Part shown: positions 1 through 11,970 of the stretch, in pieces
Position numbering within the stretch: the stretch's first letter is position 1
Layout of the letters: each line of letters begins with the position of its first letter
Source of the DNA: Utricularia gibba
Taxonomy: Eukaryota > Streptophyta > Magnoliopsida > Lamiales > Lentibulariaceae
NCBI GenBank assembly: GCA_002189035.1
Contig: NEEC01000008.1
Coordinates: forward strand, 3,224,001 to 3,288,000
DNA: 64,000 bases
Direction: 5' to 3'
Translations under genes and position numbers: made by a program
Notes under the pieces: generated by a model
Told to the model about the DNA's origin: nothing
What the model saw: only the letters and a program-made list of their open reading frames with translations
Databases searched by the model: none

Positions 1-2150
1 AATATAATTACATTTCATTATATTGAAAAATTGTCATTGAAAAATAATAATCGACCAAAGGTACAAGACAAAAGTACGCTTTGATGGACGTGAGAAGATA
101 ATGTGGGGCACACAATGCAAATTTGAAAAATATTGAAACCCAATACTAATTTTTTAAAATAAAAAAAATCTACATATTAAATTATTATTTCTAGCCCAAA
201 TAAAAACAAAATGGGCATGGATTGTGAGTTTCCCCATGGGCCTCTTCATACCCTTCTAATTAAATAATCATAAGCTATACATGATAAGATTTACCTGTGT
301 TATTTTTTAAAAAATATACCTTATATATCATAAAAAAATTAAGGTTTTCTTATGGTTATGTATTTTCAAAATGATTTTTTGGAAAATGGGAATGTGAATT
401 AAATTGAATTTATGTTATGTAAGTTTAAAAATAAATTGAAAAATGAGAAATATGTCCTATTATTTTTATTTTATAATCATTTATGAATGACATTATATAT
501 AATACATTTCACCTCCAATCTATTGGAACCCTAGAAATAAAAAGTTGAAAAAGAAATTTAAAGAAATGGCTTAAAATAGAGAACAAAACACAAGTTATAA
601 TTCGAATAAGAGTGAAAAAAATATTTTATTTTGAATTTATTTGTTATTTTGTTAATGGAAAATTTTAAAAATAAGAATGTGAGTGGAACATAGGGGTATT
701 CTTATCTTCTAGAATTGAAGACTTTGCAAGAGCAAGGTTGGGTGGCTATGTGGAGGGTGTACATATTGAGTACAAACCCAAAATTCTTTGATCGCACAAG
801 ATACTACAGTGGTTGCTACCCAGCTACTCCTCTACCACTCTACTGGTGTTGAGTGTTGTCTGTGCCCAGTGAAGTGGTTCAAATCCATGGTGAAAGTAGC
901 GAGCAGGAGTGGCACCACACAAGCAACCTGCCTGCCCATTTGTCAGTCTTAGCTCAATTAATGCTTCAGCGAGCTATCTGTGATTCTTTTGATCTGTCTT
1001 GCGACCTGCGAACAACAAGCGGGTGCATGAGTTTCTGCAACTGTGCTACTGGGTGATGAATCAGATTCCCTTTTGATTCATCTGATCTCAGAACAGTAGC
1101 ATAAGTTCGAATCAGATTCCCATCTTAAGTCAGGCGCATTAGACTGAATCAGACCAAATTTGTTCTTGTAAAAGTTTGAAAAAATGTGGGAGAAGACGTG
1201 ATGGCCTCCCAACCCGCCATTTCTGTTCTCCCCGAGCTCGTGACAATCACAATCTCAGTTCATGGTTCCTCGACGCCATTGTAGCCAACACTAAAGTGAA
1301 GAAAGCAGCATTTTTTAATTACACTTTCCCCAAAAGAATAGGTTGCCATTTTCTTATTTAAAAGCGGGAAGATCCATCTGTATCTGACTCTCTGTGCTAC
1401 TTGTTTGGGCTTCATGGTGAAGGGATGCCAAGTGTTGTTGCAGAAAGGGTTAGTTTCTAAATAAGTGACACTATATAGTGATATCTGGTTTTCTCAAGGA
1501 GCAAAATATTGACTTCTGGTGCCATCAATTCACTCAGTGGCGTAATTGACCAAAAGTCTAGCCCCTGGTTAAAGAAGCCCCCAATTATTCACTTTGCTCA
1601 GAGGTAGAGAGTCAAGTGTTGTTTATTTTTAGGGTACCAACTTGCTCCAATACTGCGTATCAAACTTGACCATCCAAACCATCTTCGCTTCCATCCCTCC
1701 ATTTAGTCTTCACCATTCATAAAACTGCACCGAATTTCGATGGTATCGAGTTTTCCGTCGATTTGCAAAATTGGGGTTTTCTTGTTCTTTCGACACAATC
1801 GATTCCAAATCTGAAAAACGAGTAAGAATAGAACGTTCTCGGATTAGGATTTAGGGTTTTTCGATCAATGAAATGGTTTGAGTGGATATATTGTCATTGG
1901 ATTGAACACAATTGGAGAGTTTTTTTTTAAATAATAATTTTTATTTTTCAGAAAAGGCATTTTTTTAAGAGGTTTTAAGACATTCAGTAGTCAAAGATAG
2001 AATCCTACTCTACAAGGTACAATTACAACGTCCTGTCATATTATTCCAATGTGGTGACGTCATGTGTCGTCGGTCCCCCCATGCAATAGCAGGAATATTG
2101 TACGGTCTGGTTGGTCGAGACTAAGACTAATGGCGCATGGACGAAAGCCA
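1..2150. other. Intergenic, no gene recognised
   Basis: AT-rich spacer upstream of the F-box gene. Short open frames near 853-1056 and 1176-1361 resemble no protein family and lack splice continuity. I see no RNA gene or transposon end. Confidence 0.6.
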
Positions 2151-2151
2151 T

Positions 2152-2161
2152 CTATATATAC
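2152..2161 (+). promoter_or_regulatory. Probable TATA box of the F-box/PP2 gene
   Basis: A CTATATATAC-type element lies about 88 bp upstream of the ATG at 2249, a plausible distance for a plant TATA box with a 50-60 nt leader. Confidence 0.55.
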
Positions 2162-2248
2162 ACCTCGTCGGAAAGCTGTGCATTTGCCCACTTCCATGTC
2201 GTGTAATCGGGGATAGAGAGTGAAGGTCGGAACCACGGGAACGAGAGG

Positions 2249-3361
2249 ATGGGGATGGGGAAGCAGTCACTGTTTTCATTTCTGGCTCCCAGAGCAAGGA
2301 GGCACGACCCGATCGTGGCGGCGTCTTCGTCGATGAGGACGGAGACCGGGCTGGGGGATCTTCCGGAGAGTTGCATGGCGGCGGTGATGATGCACTTGGA
2401 TCCGCCGCAAGTGTGCCGGCTTGCGATGGTCAATAGGGTGTTTAGGAGCGCATCCGATGCCGATTTCGTCTGGGAATCCAAGCTTCCGATGAACTATGGA
2501 GATGTTATAGATAGGGTGTTTAAGGAGGAGGAGTTTGTGTGGAAAGGATCATGCAAGAGGGATATCTATTCCAAGCTCTGCACGCCTAAATTCTTCGATG
2601 ATGGAACCAAGGTTAGTTACCATGGGAAAAATCGTGTTCTGACATTCAACTGAGTGTTTCCTCTCCGGCGTTGCTGAGAATTTTTTTGGTAATGATTCTG
2701 CAGAAAGTTTGGTTAGATAAGAGCTCGGGCAAGACTTGCATGCTCGTATCATCGAATGGTTTGTCGATCACCGGAATCGAAGATCGCAGATATTGGTCAC
2801 GCATTCCCACCGATGAATCGATGTAAGATTTCTTAGAATGAGCATGTATCGAGCTGGGTTTGTAATAACGAGGAGAAAGTACTGAACTTTCAACATGTTT
2901 TCAGGTTTTCAAGTGTCGCATATCTTCGACAAATATGGTGGTTTGAGGTGGACGGGGAGATAGACTTCCCTTTCCCGCCTGGATCCTACAGCCTCTTCTT
3001 CAGAATACAGCTGGGAAGATCTCACCGGAGACGCTTCGGCGGGCGCAGTTGCAAATCGGAACATGTCCACGGCTGGGACAAAAAGCCGGTCATATTCCAG
3101 GTCTCCACACAAGAGGGACACACAACAACAAAACAATGCTACTTGAAGGAGGAGCCGGGGAAGTGGATTCACTGCCACGCCGGCGACTTCTCCGTCACGA
3201 ATTCGTCTTCCGGGTCGACGAAGATCAAGTTCTCGATGACGCAGACCGACTGCACGCACACGAAAGGCGGCCTGTGTGTAGATTCAGTAGTGATTTATCC
3301 CGTTGAGAGTAGGGAAATGCTGGAGTGTTCCTCAGTGAACCCAGCAACTCGTAGAAGGTAG
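2249..3361 (+). CDS. F-box protein with phloem-protein-2 (lectin-like) domain, PP2-A13 type
   Basis: Three exons join in phase: 2249-2611, 2704-2822 and 2905-3361, giving about 312 residues. An F-box sits near residues 33-75 (LPESCMAAVMMHLDPPQVCR, then the VWESKLP block). The rest is a PP2 domain containing W-W-F-E-V and the C-terminal K-G-G-L-C-V-D-S-V-V block typical of F-box PP2-A12/A13/A15 proteins. Family knowledge: such proteins bind SKP1 through the F-box and act as substrate adaptors of SCF ubiquitin ligases, and the PP2 part is thought to recognise glycans or glycoproteins. Length and intron positions are normal for the family. The first ATG, shortly after a TATA element, is used as start. 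The substrate cannot be inferred. Confidence 0.9.
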
Positions 3362-5986
3362 ATTCAGGATTCATGGAAATCCTTTTTTCCTGGTAATATG
3401 TAACATCAGTAGTTGAAGCTCCTGCCTGGAGACAGAACTAGGAACAAAGAGTGGGGAAGACATCCCAAGGCAGAGAAGCACCTTACTGTGTATGAAAGTT
3501 AGAAGGATACTGGAATGAAAGCTAACCCTTTTCCATGGGCCCTTCTCTATTCTCTATTTTTGGGCTTGAATGATTAATGAGTTAATCCAGCACCCGGCCC
3601 AATTTGACAAAATAAATTTACTTTTTTTCCCTGAATATCCTTAATCATAGAAATATGGTCTTAATTTAATTGATAGTGGATAAAAAACCTCACAAATCCA
3701 TGCAAAATGGGCATGTAATGGAATCATAGAATTCTGTCTTGTCATGAAAAAGACTAGTGGATCATATTATTGTACCTCTTCTATTCTCCAATTGCTTTGT
3801 TTTCTTTTTTTTTTTTTAAAAAGAAGGAAATTGTATTTATTATGAGAGAAATTGATTCGGGAACTCCAGGCAAAAAAAAAAAAAAACATAACAGGACAGA
3901 AGAGTGGCCAGGCAACCGCCACCATGGAAATCTGCATTGTACGGACATATAACTTGATGGTTTGCCTCTTTCTAAATAAATGTTATAAAAGTAACATAAA
4001 TTTAAAATACATATTATTATTTTTAATAAGTTATAAAAAATTTAATTCTTATTTTAATAGTATTAATTCTAATAGATATAAATACGATGAATAAATATTT
4101 TTGAAGTATTAATTTAATATGAATGGATAATTAATTCATTACATACTAAAATAACGTATGTAACATAAGCGGATGGTGAGTACTTGTAAAATACATGTAT
4201 TTGCAAATTTATTTACGAAATGACTGTAATAAAAATACCGTCATGTATGAATTTCAACAAGCTTGCTGCGTTCCTGATCTCCACTACTTTCGATTTTTTC
4301 TTATTTTCTTTAATAATAATAAATATGGAGACATGTGTTGAACAGCGGTGCATGGATTCTAAGGCAATGGGAGCTGTCCAAATAGGCGGGCGTCAAACCC
4401 GGAGGTCTTTTGGATGATGTCGGGTAGTTGGGGAGGACCAATAATTCAGCTTCTATAAAATCAAGTTTTTAAATCCGAATCCAACCCATCATCTTATTAA
4501 AAACTATATTAAAATTAATCATCGTGTATTTATTTATGTATTAAGATTAATTTTTTTATATATACCATAATTAATTTTCTCTGGTTAATTTTCGAATATA
4601 TTCGTATATTTATAGAGAAATGTTAATATGAACACGTCATTATTTAAATTATATTAATATGAAGATGTTATTTTGATTTGATGTGATAGTGACATGTGTA
4701 CTAACGAGACGACTCATTCACCTCATGATATCATAGTTTTACATGCATACACCTAGGATATATAAATTATGATGATGGGTAGGAATCAATGTTTTGAAAA
4801 CTGTAACGGTCGTTTTAAATTATATATTCATTTATAATAATTTTTTAATTAAATTTAAATAAAATCACAATTTGATTCAACATTAGTTGAAATATAATTA
4901 GATTGTAAACGGTATAAATTTTATTTTTGTTATAAAATATATTTTTTAAAATTAACGTTTAAACCTTTTATATAATTGATTTACGGTTTTTTACAATTTA
5001 AAACGTAATTAAGAATTTAATCTATCACTCTATTATGTGTTATTCCCTAACAGAAAAAAAATAAAAATTCACACCCCCATACCCCCACCCCCGTTCAACA
5101 ACACCTATGATGAAATAAATGCCCTAATCGGGAAAAAAATTATTGTTTAAATGAAGTGTGATTTGACTGTTTCACCCCCTATATTTTTGTCGGGGAGTCC
5201 ATTTAGCCCCTACTTTTGCATCATATTTATTTTCAACTCACCCCTACCGGAGCATCGCATCTCCCAGACTGTCAGCATTAACGACACCCCTCTCGAAAGG
5301 GGGGAGATTTTCGCCAACCTTATTGCATCATGACCCTATCAAAACCCAGAAATTAGATCCCCGCCCCGTCCGTACAGCTCCAACACCCACTGTCTCCCCC
5401 TCCCCACACTTGTCAAAAATACAACATCCACCCCCCGTCCGTACACCTTTACCTATGTTACGCCACCCTTTCCCAAAGTGGTAGCATGCCTACCACGGTC
5501 CAACCCCTTTCCCCACTATGCCAAGTAGTACGTCCATTCTATATCATAGTGAAATTAGGATCGAACACGAAACTCGGATTTTCGATGCTTCGTTACGAAA
5601 CCGTATATCCTCCCGATCGGTCAAGATTGGATGGAATCTTGGTCTTGCTTACCCTAATCAAATTTCTTACTTGTTGGGGGTGGTCCTCTATGCCTTTGAG
5701 GACATTGGTGGGGTGGGGGCATTCGCAAGTTGCTTTAATTGGAATAAGACAATGACCGATCGGGAAATAATAAATCGGGAAAAAAAAATAGGGTTATGAA
5801 TTGACTTTCAAATCCCACCAATCACCGTTGGCTCCCCATTGCATATTCCAATTCTCTTTCTTCCTCCTCTTCCTACAACTTTCCATAGCTCTCCTCCCTC
5901 TTCAGCTCAAACCCCGGGTGCGTGAATGAATCTCTGTTGAAGAAGGATCGGCATCTAGGGTTTTTTTGACTCTTTCAGATCTGAAA
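3362..5986. other. Intergenic and MADS 5' region
   Basis: Very AT-rich from about 3.6 to 5.1 kb, then a pyrimidine-rich stretch (5.1-5.5 kb) with runs of C and a repeated CCGTCCGTACA word. No gene is recognised. The last part is probably the MADS-box promoter and leader. A four-codon upstream frame, ATG at 5926 and TGA ending at 5940, precedes the MADS start. Confidence 0.5.
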
Positions 5987-7983
5987 ATGGTGAGGGGGAA
6001 GACCCAGATCAAGAGAATAGAGAACGCCACTAGTAGGCAAGTGACCTTTTCAAAGCGACGAGGTGGGCTTCTGAAGAAGGCTCATGAGCTCTCCGTTTTG
6101 TGTGATGCAGAAGTTGCTCTGATTGTTTTCTCCTCCAAGGGGAGACTCTACGAGTTTTGCAGTTCCGGGTACGTTTCTATGAAGCTCAAAAGGTTATTCC
6201 TTTTTTGGGTGATTAGGATGTTGCCTACATTTTTTAATATTTTTTTTATTTGTAGGAAATGTTGGTTTTTTGTGGCTGTTAATTTTATTACTGAGGAAGA
6301 GAAAGACACGTTTTTGTCTATTGATTTCTCTTCTCTTCCTTTTTTTTTTCCAAGAATGTGGTTTTTTTTGTCCCGATATGTAGTAGTTGGGTTGTCATGA
6401 AGAGTTTTTTGAATACAGGAGTTGGGGGTTTGGTGATTAAGTTTGAAATTGGAAAAATTTGCTTCTATTTTTGTTGAAAAAAATTTCTATAAATGGAATG
6501 TAAGAAAACCCTCAAAATTTTAAAATGGAAAATGAGATAATAATAAAGTAAATGTTCACATTATCCAGATACATTGAAGCTCTTAGGTTTTGGAATTTGG
6601 GATTTAGGGTTTGGGTCATATGGTGTTCAAGGTTAAGGATTGATGTAGGAGAGACTCCTACAGATCTGTTTTCAAAATTCATTGTTTCACTTGCCATGTG
6701 AAAACTTCTGAAATGGACATAAACAGCATCATGCTTCACTGTGCAGTGTGATTGATAGCACTATAGAGAGGTACATGAAGACTTCCAAGAATTCAGAAGC
6801 ATCAAAAAGTGAAGGGACTGCACAGGTTAGGAATACATCTGATGTCTCCTTCATCTTCATGCTTTCACCTGTTTTTGAAGGATCGAGTTTCTACTGTAAT
6901 TTGCACACTCTTGGTGTCCTCAAGCCGAACATCTGTGTGGTCTCAGACACTTAGCAATGTGGCTATTTTACTTTAAACTTGAGAAACTTTGTTTTATGAG
7001 GGGGGTGAGAAACTTGTGAATTTGTTTGTTGGTATCTGCTTAGGACGAAATATTAGCAGCTTCTCTTGCGACGAACCTTTGGAGTGTGTAATAATCATTT
7101 CCGGGCTGAACTTATGATGAACACATTGATGTCTGCTTTGCTGCTGGATTGCGTCTAGGGCTTAAGTCTACTGAGTTCTTACAACTAAGCTTTCCACTGT
7201 CTGATTCTGAAACATTCTACTCAAGCTAATAGTCATTCTTTTAGGAGCCCCCAGTTAGGAAATTCCTGTTCTTTCATTCATTATTGATTACAATTCTATG
7301 CTAGAAGAACTTAGATCTTGCTGCAGGTATCCGAAGCTGAGCCAATCGACTTGAACAAGAAGCTCGTATTCCTTGATGATTCCAGGAGGTTGATCAATAA
7401 GCTGAACTCCATGTGTTTAACTCAAACATGTACATATTGTTAACTGATGTATGTTGCAGAAAGCTGATGGGAGAAAGTTTAGATTCTTGTACAGTTGAAG
7501 AGTTGGAAGCATTGGAGCAGCAGTTAGAGCAGAGTTTAAGCAAACTCAAGTGTAGAAAGGTAACATAAAGATCTCAAGAGTATCCATAACCAGCATTGAG
7601 ATCCATCTGGTCTCATCTTTTCTTCTCAGGGTGTACTTCGTAAGGAGGAGATTGAACGACTTAGGGAAAAGGTGCGTTGTTACCATTACCAATAAACCAT
7701 GTACAGACAGAGGGATCAAACACAGTGATAACTTGGACATTGATCTGTGCAGGAAAGGAACCTGTCTAAAGAGAACACTGAGTTAAGAAAAAAGGCAAGT
7801 AAACTCTGCTTTTCTATGCGGATAATCATGGGAAGTTTTCACGCTTAATGTTGAACACTTGTGTAGTATGCAACGGTTCCATCCCTGTCTCCCACCAAAC
7901 ATCCTTCCACGGCAAAGGGAGATATGGACGTCGAAACGGCACTGGCTATAGGACTGCTGGATTCCCGTATAGGTATAAGCTGA
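5987..7983 (+). CDS. MIKC-type MADS-box transcription factor, SOC1/TM3 (AGL20/AGL42) clade
   Basis: Seven exons: 5987-6168, 6747-6825, 7327-7388, 7460-7559, 7630-7671, 7753-7794 and 7867-7983, giving 207 residues. Internal exons of 62, 100, 42 and 42 nt are the classic MIKC pattern. The MADS domain (residues 1-60, beginning [20 protein letters not shown]) is followed by an I region, a K-box with [20 protein letters not shown], and a short C-terminus ending in a variant of the SOC1 motif ([13 protein letters not shown]). Known role of the clade: nuclear DNA-binding integrators promoting flowering, acting as dimers at CArG boxes. The first K helix is more charged than usual. The last intron has a GC donor (AAG then GCAAGT at 7795). 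The gene converges on the FZR gene, stop codons about 405 bp apart. Confidence 0.92.
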
Positions 7984-8388
7984 CAGGAGGGGAAAGGTAG
8001 CAGAGAAACTCTGGAAAGAACGAGGGTCTGGTGATTCATTTGGGGCACAAGCTTGGTCTTCTCCACAATAGTGAAATAAGATTGTACAGTTGCTTTGGAT
8101 TCTTTGCTTCATCATCCATCGGAACTACAAACAGAACATCACTCTCCGATGAATAATGTCCTTGTCTGACTCTCAAGTTGTAATAGGGACCTGGGCTGCT
8201 AGCGCAAATTGCTGTGTACACAACATTTGGAATCTTCATATCATTGTTTGGTTTATACATATCTTTCAGAATGGCAAAAAATGAAGTTCCTTGTAACCAT
8301 GCGTCCTTACACGAGATCAGAAGCTTTGATCCCCAAGTTACATAAAAGCATACATGTTTTTGGCCAAGAGGCAAATGGGGCTGACCGA
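7984..8388. other. Convergent 3' regions of the MADS and FZR genes
   Basis: No separate gene. A 118-codon open frame on the minus strand (8036-8392) starts at the FZR stop codon and is best read as FZR 3' UTR. The 3' UTRs of the two genes may overlap here. Confidence 0.55.
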
Positions 8389-11243
8389 TCAACGTATCTG
8401 GCTTCTCCCAAGAGATGAAGCTCCGATGTCACTTTCTGTGTTCTGCAGTTAAAAAAAGAAAAGTTGAACCCCTTGCTTCAAAATCAACTGGTGATCGTGC
8501 AGCATGTGAAAAGAGTGCGATTGTTCATGAAATTTGCGAAAACCATTGTCAGTTTTTCACAAACAATGGACTTTTTGTTGTTTCAAATGGGATGATAGGA
8601 GTTCAATGTCCCAAGGGATGATGAAAGTTGAGTACTTGCCTGAGACTTCGGAGAAGGGAAGACGTTCCAAAATCGAAGAGTTTCGTCCCCAGCTCCAGTT
8701 ACGATTGTCTGAAAAACGAGATATGTGAGCTTACAAAAAGAAAAACCAGATAGAAGAAAATAAGTCACTGCTGCTGATGAACTGAACCTGCCCATCAGGT
8801 GAAACGGCAAGGTAAAGTACACGGAATGTGTGGGCTGTTAAAGTAGCTAACTGCATTACCATGAAAAAGATCCAGTTAGAGAACCATGAAAACAGATAAC
8901 AAGAACCAAACAGATTGCGGTTTAAACCTTCGACATGGAGGGATATCTCCACAGGATAATTTGGTTCTGGGAGTAGCCATGGGTGCTCACAAGCTCATTG
9001 ACATTCTTGGACCACGCAAGATTGCAGACCTGAGATTATTGTATCTCGTACAATGTCATATGATAGATCGATGGCATGCACTATTCGGACATTCGAGGCA
9101 TATAGAAGAAAATCAAAACAAAAATTTGTTCATCTTCAGAGAACCATGTCTCTTAGGCATGACACTCCAGCCCACAGAAAGGTAAGAACAGCTTCTGACC
9201 TGACTTCCAGTATCTACACAACTCAAGTGTGAATTGGTAGTTGTATTCCAAAATCGTATGCATCGATCAGCAGTGCCGCCTCCAGATGCAAGTAGTCCGT
9301 GGAGATGGGGAGACCATGAGATTGCTTTTACAGCAGCGGTGTGTTCACAGTATTTTAGGACTGGTCGAGTGGAATGTTGATTCCATACCAACAACTGGAA
9401 AAGAGGGTGTCCAAAGGTTACAATATACGGCATTCTGAACATTAGAACTGATGAATCTTAGAGCACTTTGTATCAAGGAGTTCAATAACATACTTTATTG
9501 TCGTTTCCACCAGATGCTAATTCTCTGTTATCACAAGACCACTTCAATCCACAGACCTGGACCAAAAAAGAACGATGATCATTACCAAAAAAAAAAAAAA
9601 TAGTGTAAATAAAAATGCATTGGATGGCAGTACCTCTGATTTGTGACCATTTAATTTGCTAACAAAGTCTTCATTAGCACCTATATCATGGTGCAGAATG
9701 CTTTTGTCACGACTTCCTGAAGATAGCAGAGATGAACTCCAGGCAAGGGCACCAATCCGCAAGCGATGCCCTTCCATAGTTCTAATCCTCTTACAGTGAG
9801 ATGCATCCCATAGCTGCAAGCAAAAACATTTCTTATCATGAGAATGCATAAGCAAAACACTGGCCAACGTAGGCATCTAGTAACAAATGGTTCTTGAATT
9901 CATGACGGAAATCCAAGCACACAGAGGGAAACATGAAAGGTAGGTATCATTTCTGAGAGAACCTACTATTTTTTAAGTATCTTTGCCCCACAGGAATTCA
10001 AGATATTGCCTTAGTGACCTTATATGTCACATTCAGGATAACAGTTCTCCAAACGAGATTGTGGAATTTCGAGTTTGCACATTGTCCCAATAAAACAATG
10101 GAAATGAATTAGAACGACTGATCACCCAAACCAAAATACATTGAAGCATCGAATGACAACATTCAAAACACTTAAGGAACTTCAGAAATGCAGAAAATAC
10201 CATCCCCAAGGATTCCATCACTGGCCTAGCAAACTTTTATTTTATCATATTCAGTACAGGATAAGGACTAAAAATTTGCAAGAACAGGCACGCATCACAT
10301 CATACCTGCAGTTTTCCGCTACTCGATCCAACAGCTAGATGAGTACCACGCTGAGACCAGGCCACTGAGCAGACCGAATCATCAGCTCCCAAATTACATA
10401 ACCTCACAACCTTTACGCAAAGATACCGCTGGTGAATTTCAAACCGAGAACCAGCTGCAAAAATATGAATGAAAAAGACTACATTTACCTTGCTGCTAGA
10501 AGCATGCCAGAGATAAACACAGTTACCCAACCCCACTGCGACTACATTATGTGATGACCAGTCCACAAGGTTAAGATAAAAGTCATCTTGCAAAGCAGGC
10601 GCATCCAAAACCTAGAGAATTTCACCAAATAGGGTAAACTGGGGACAAATGCCTTCAAACTCAACCCGCAGGAGATGAAGATGAAAACAACACAAAATCT
10701 GAATAAATACATATCAGAAACCTCATTTAGAATTCCACCAACCTTGTAAGGAGACCTTGGAACCTTTCTAGGAGTCGTAACAGCACTACGGCAGACAGGA
10801 ATCTGATCGTCATAGCCAAAGGGCGATAGAGAAGGCAAAGACTTCCGCTTTTCAGTCTTGAACCGGAAAATGTTACAATTTTGTGGACTTTCCCACCTCA
10901 AATTTCCCTCACTCCCTCTGCTAGTAAATCTCCCACCGGAAACAGGCTTATCCGGAGTAAACGGCTGAAACCCATTACCCCCAGCCACAAATTCAGGACC
11001 AAATAGGGCAGACTTCAACAGATTAGTGTAAGCAGAATGCGCATCATCCGACGACGAACTGGCATTTGAATTAGGGATATTGAAGAGGGCGAAGTTGGAA
11101 GAAGAGCGGCTGGGTATGAACCGATCACCGTAGATTATCCCCGCGGATGGAGAGGACCTTCGATAAGCGGAGTTAAGACTCTGCGGCGCCGGAGTCCTCG
11201 GGGGATCTATCGATGGCGCACTGGTGCTGGCTTCCTCCCCCAT
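8389..11243 (-). CDS. FIZZY-related / CCS52A-type WD40 activator of APC/C (CDH1 homologue)
   Basis: Ten exons, from the start: 10743-11243, 10489-10611, 10306-10410, 9634-9813, 9494-9556, 9200-9394, 8928-9029, 8788-8850, 8640-8708 and 8389-8442, giving 484 residues with phase 0 at every junction. The C-box DRFIPSR is at residues 40-46 and a plant CCS52 motif near [11 protein letters not shown] follows. Seven WD40 repeats fill the rest, and the last exon ends in the APC/C-binding Ile-Arg tail (LGRSQIR). Known role: recruits mitotic cyclins to APC/C, drives mitotic exit and endoreduplication. Intron 9 has a GC donor (CAG then GCAAGT); if unspliced, translation ends at 8583 with the sequence SYHPI and loses the IR tail. 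It resembles CCS52A (FZR1/2) more than CCS52B. E2F-like sites lie just upstream. Confidence 0.95.
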
Positions 11244-11269
11244 CCTAGCGCCCCCGAAATCGAGTGAGC

Positions 11270-11363
11270 TTTCCCGATTTCATGAAGCTCCGAGATTTCC
11301 CGGGAAATAATAACGGAACGAGGAGAACTAGGAAGGGTAAAAGGACAAAATCTTCCGGGAAAA
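11270..11363 (-). promoter_or_regulatory. Cluster of three E2F-like sites upstream of the CCS52A gene
   Basis: TTTCCCGA at 11270-11277, the palindrome TTTCCCGGGAAA at 11296-11307, and TTTCCCGG on the minus strand near 11355-11363 lie 27-120 bp upstream of the ATG. They fit the plant E2F consensus (WTTSSCSS). The atypical factor E2Fe/DEL1 is known to repress CCS52A2 in Arabidopsis, so the sites are plausible. Binding here is inference. Confidence 0.5.
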
Positions 11364-11970
11364 TTACAAATTATCGAAATCTTTTTTTCAGTTTATTAAT
11401 TTCTAACCATTTTTAATTTTGGAAATTGGTCAACATTCGAGTTTCCGTACCAAATAGTAAATAAATTGTGTTTATAATTTTGACCTCAGCTTATAATTAT
11501 GTATACAATTTTAAATATTACGTCAATTTGATTATTTTTTCCCAAAAATATAGACAAATATTAAATAATTCAACAAATTAAACCTAAACTTTTCCTCTCC
11601 CTTTTTCCTCAAATAATGTTAAAATGTTTCTTTTGATAGGATTTTAATAAATTTTATTTATTAATCAACTTTTTTAATAAAAAATGGTTTTTAGTTGTTT
11701 TTGTTTAAAGATGTTAGTATATTTTTGTTGTAGATAATATTAAAACTATTATTTTTATCTTGTAGTATAATATAAATATCATTTAATTTTTAGTTATAGA
11801 TAGATATATTCAATTATTATATTTGCAATAAAGTTTAAATGATTAAAAATAATTTTTAATAAAAAGCAGTATTTATTAAATAATTTGATATGAAATATTA
11901 CCAACTTGGTCAATATGTGTCAATGAATTCTTATCCTTTTCTTGTTTGAAGGTGTCGTGGGGTGTCTTCG
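11364..11970. other. Intergenic, no gene recognised
   Basis: AT-rich spacer between the CCS52A promoter and the 3' end of the first subtilase. It contains low-complexity A/T runs and nothing I can name. Confidence 0.6.

Noticed and set aside
5486-5799. Two overlapping plus-strand frames upstream of the MADS gene
   Set aside because: No family match, no splice signals, and in the expected promoter region. I considered organelle-derived DNA but saw no recognisable plastid or mitochondrial gene.
8036-8392. 118-codon minus-strand frame that looks protein-like
   Set aside because: It begins at the FZR stop codon and lies in the expected 3' UTR. I recognised no family in it.
8583-8639. SYHPI ending taken as the true C-terminus of the FZR protein
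   Set aside because: A downstream exon (8389-8442) encodes the expected [17 protein letters not shown] tail through a GC donor, so the longer last exon is read as intron retention.
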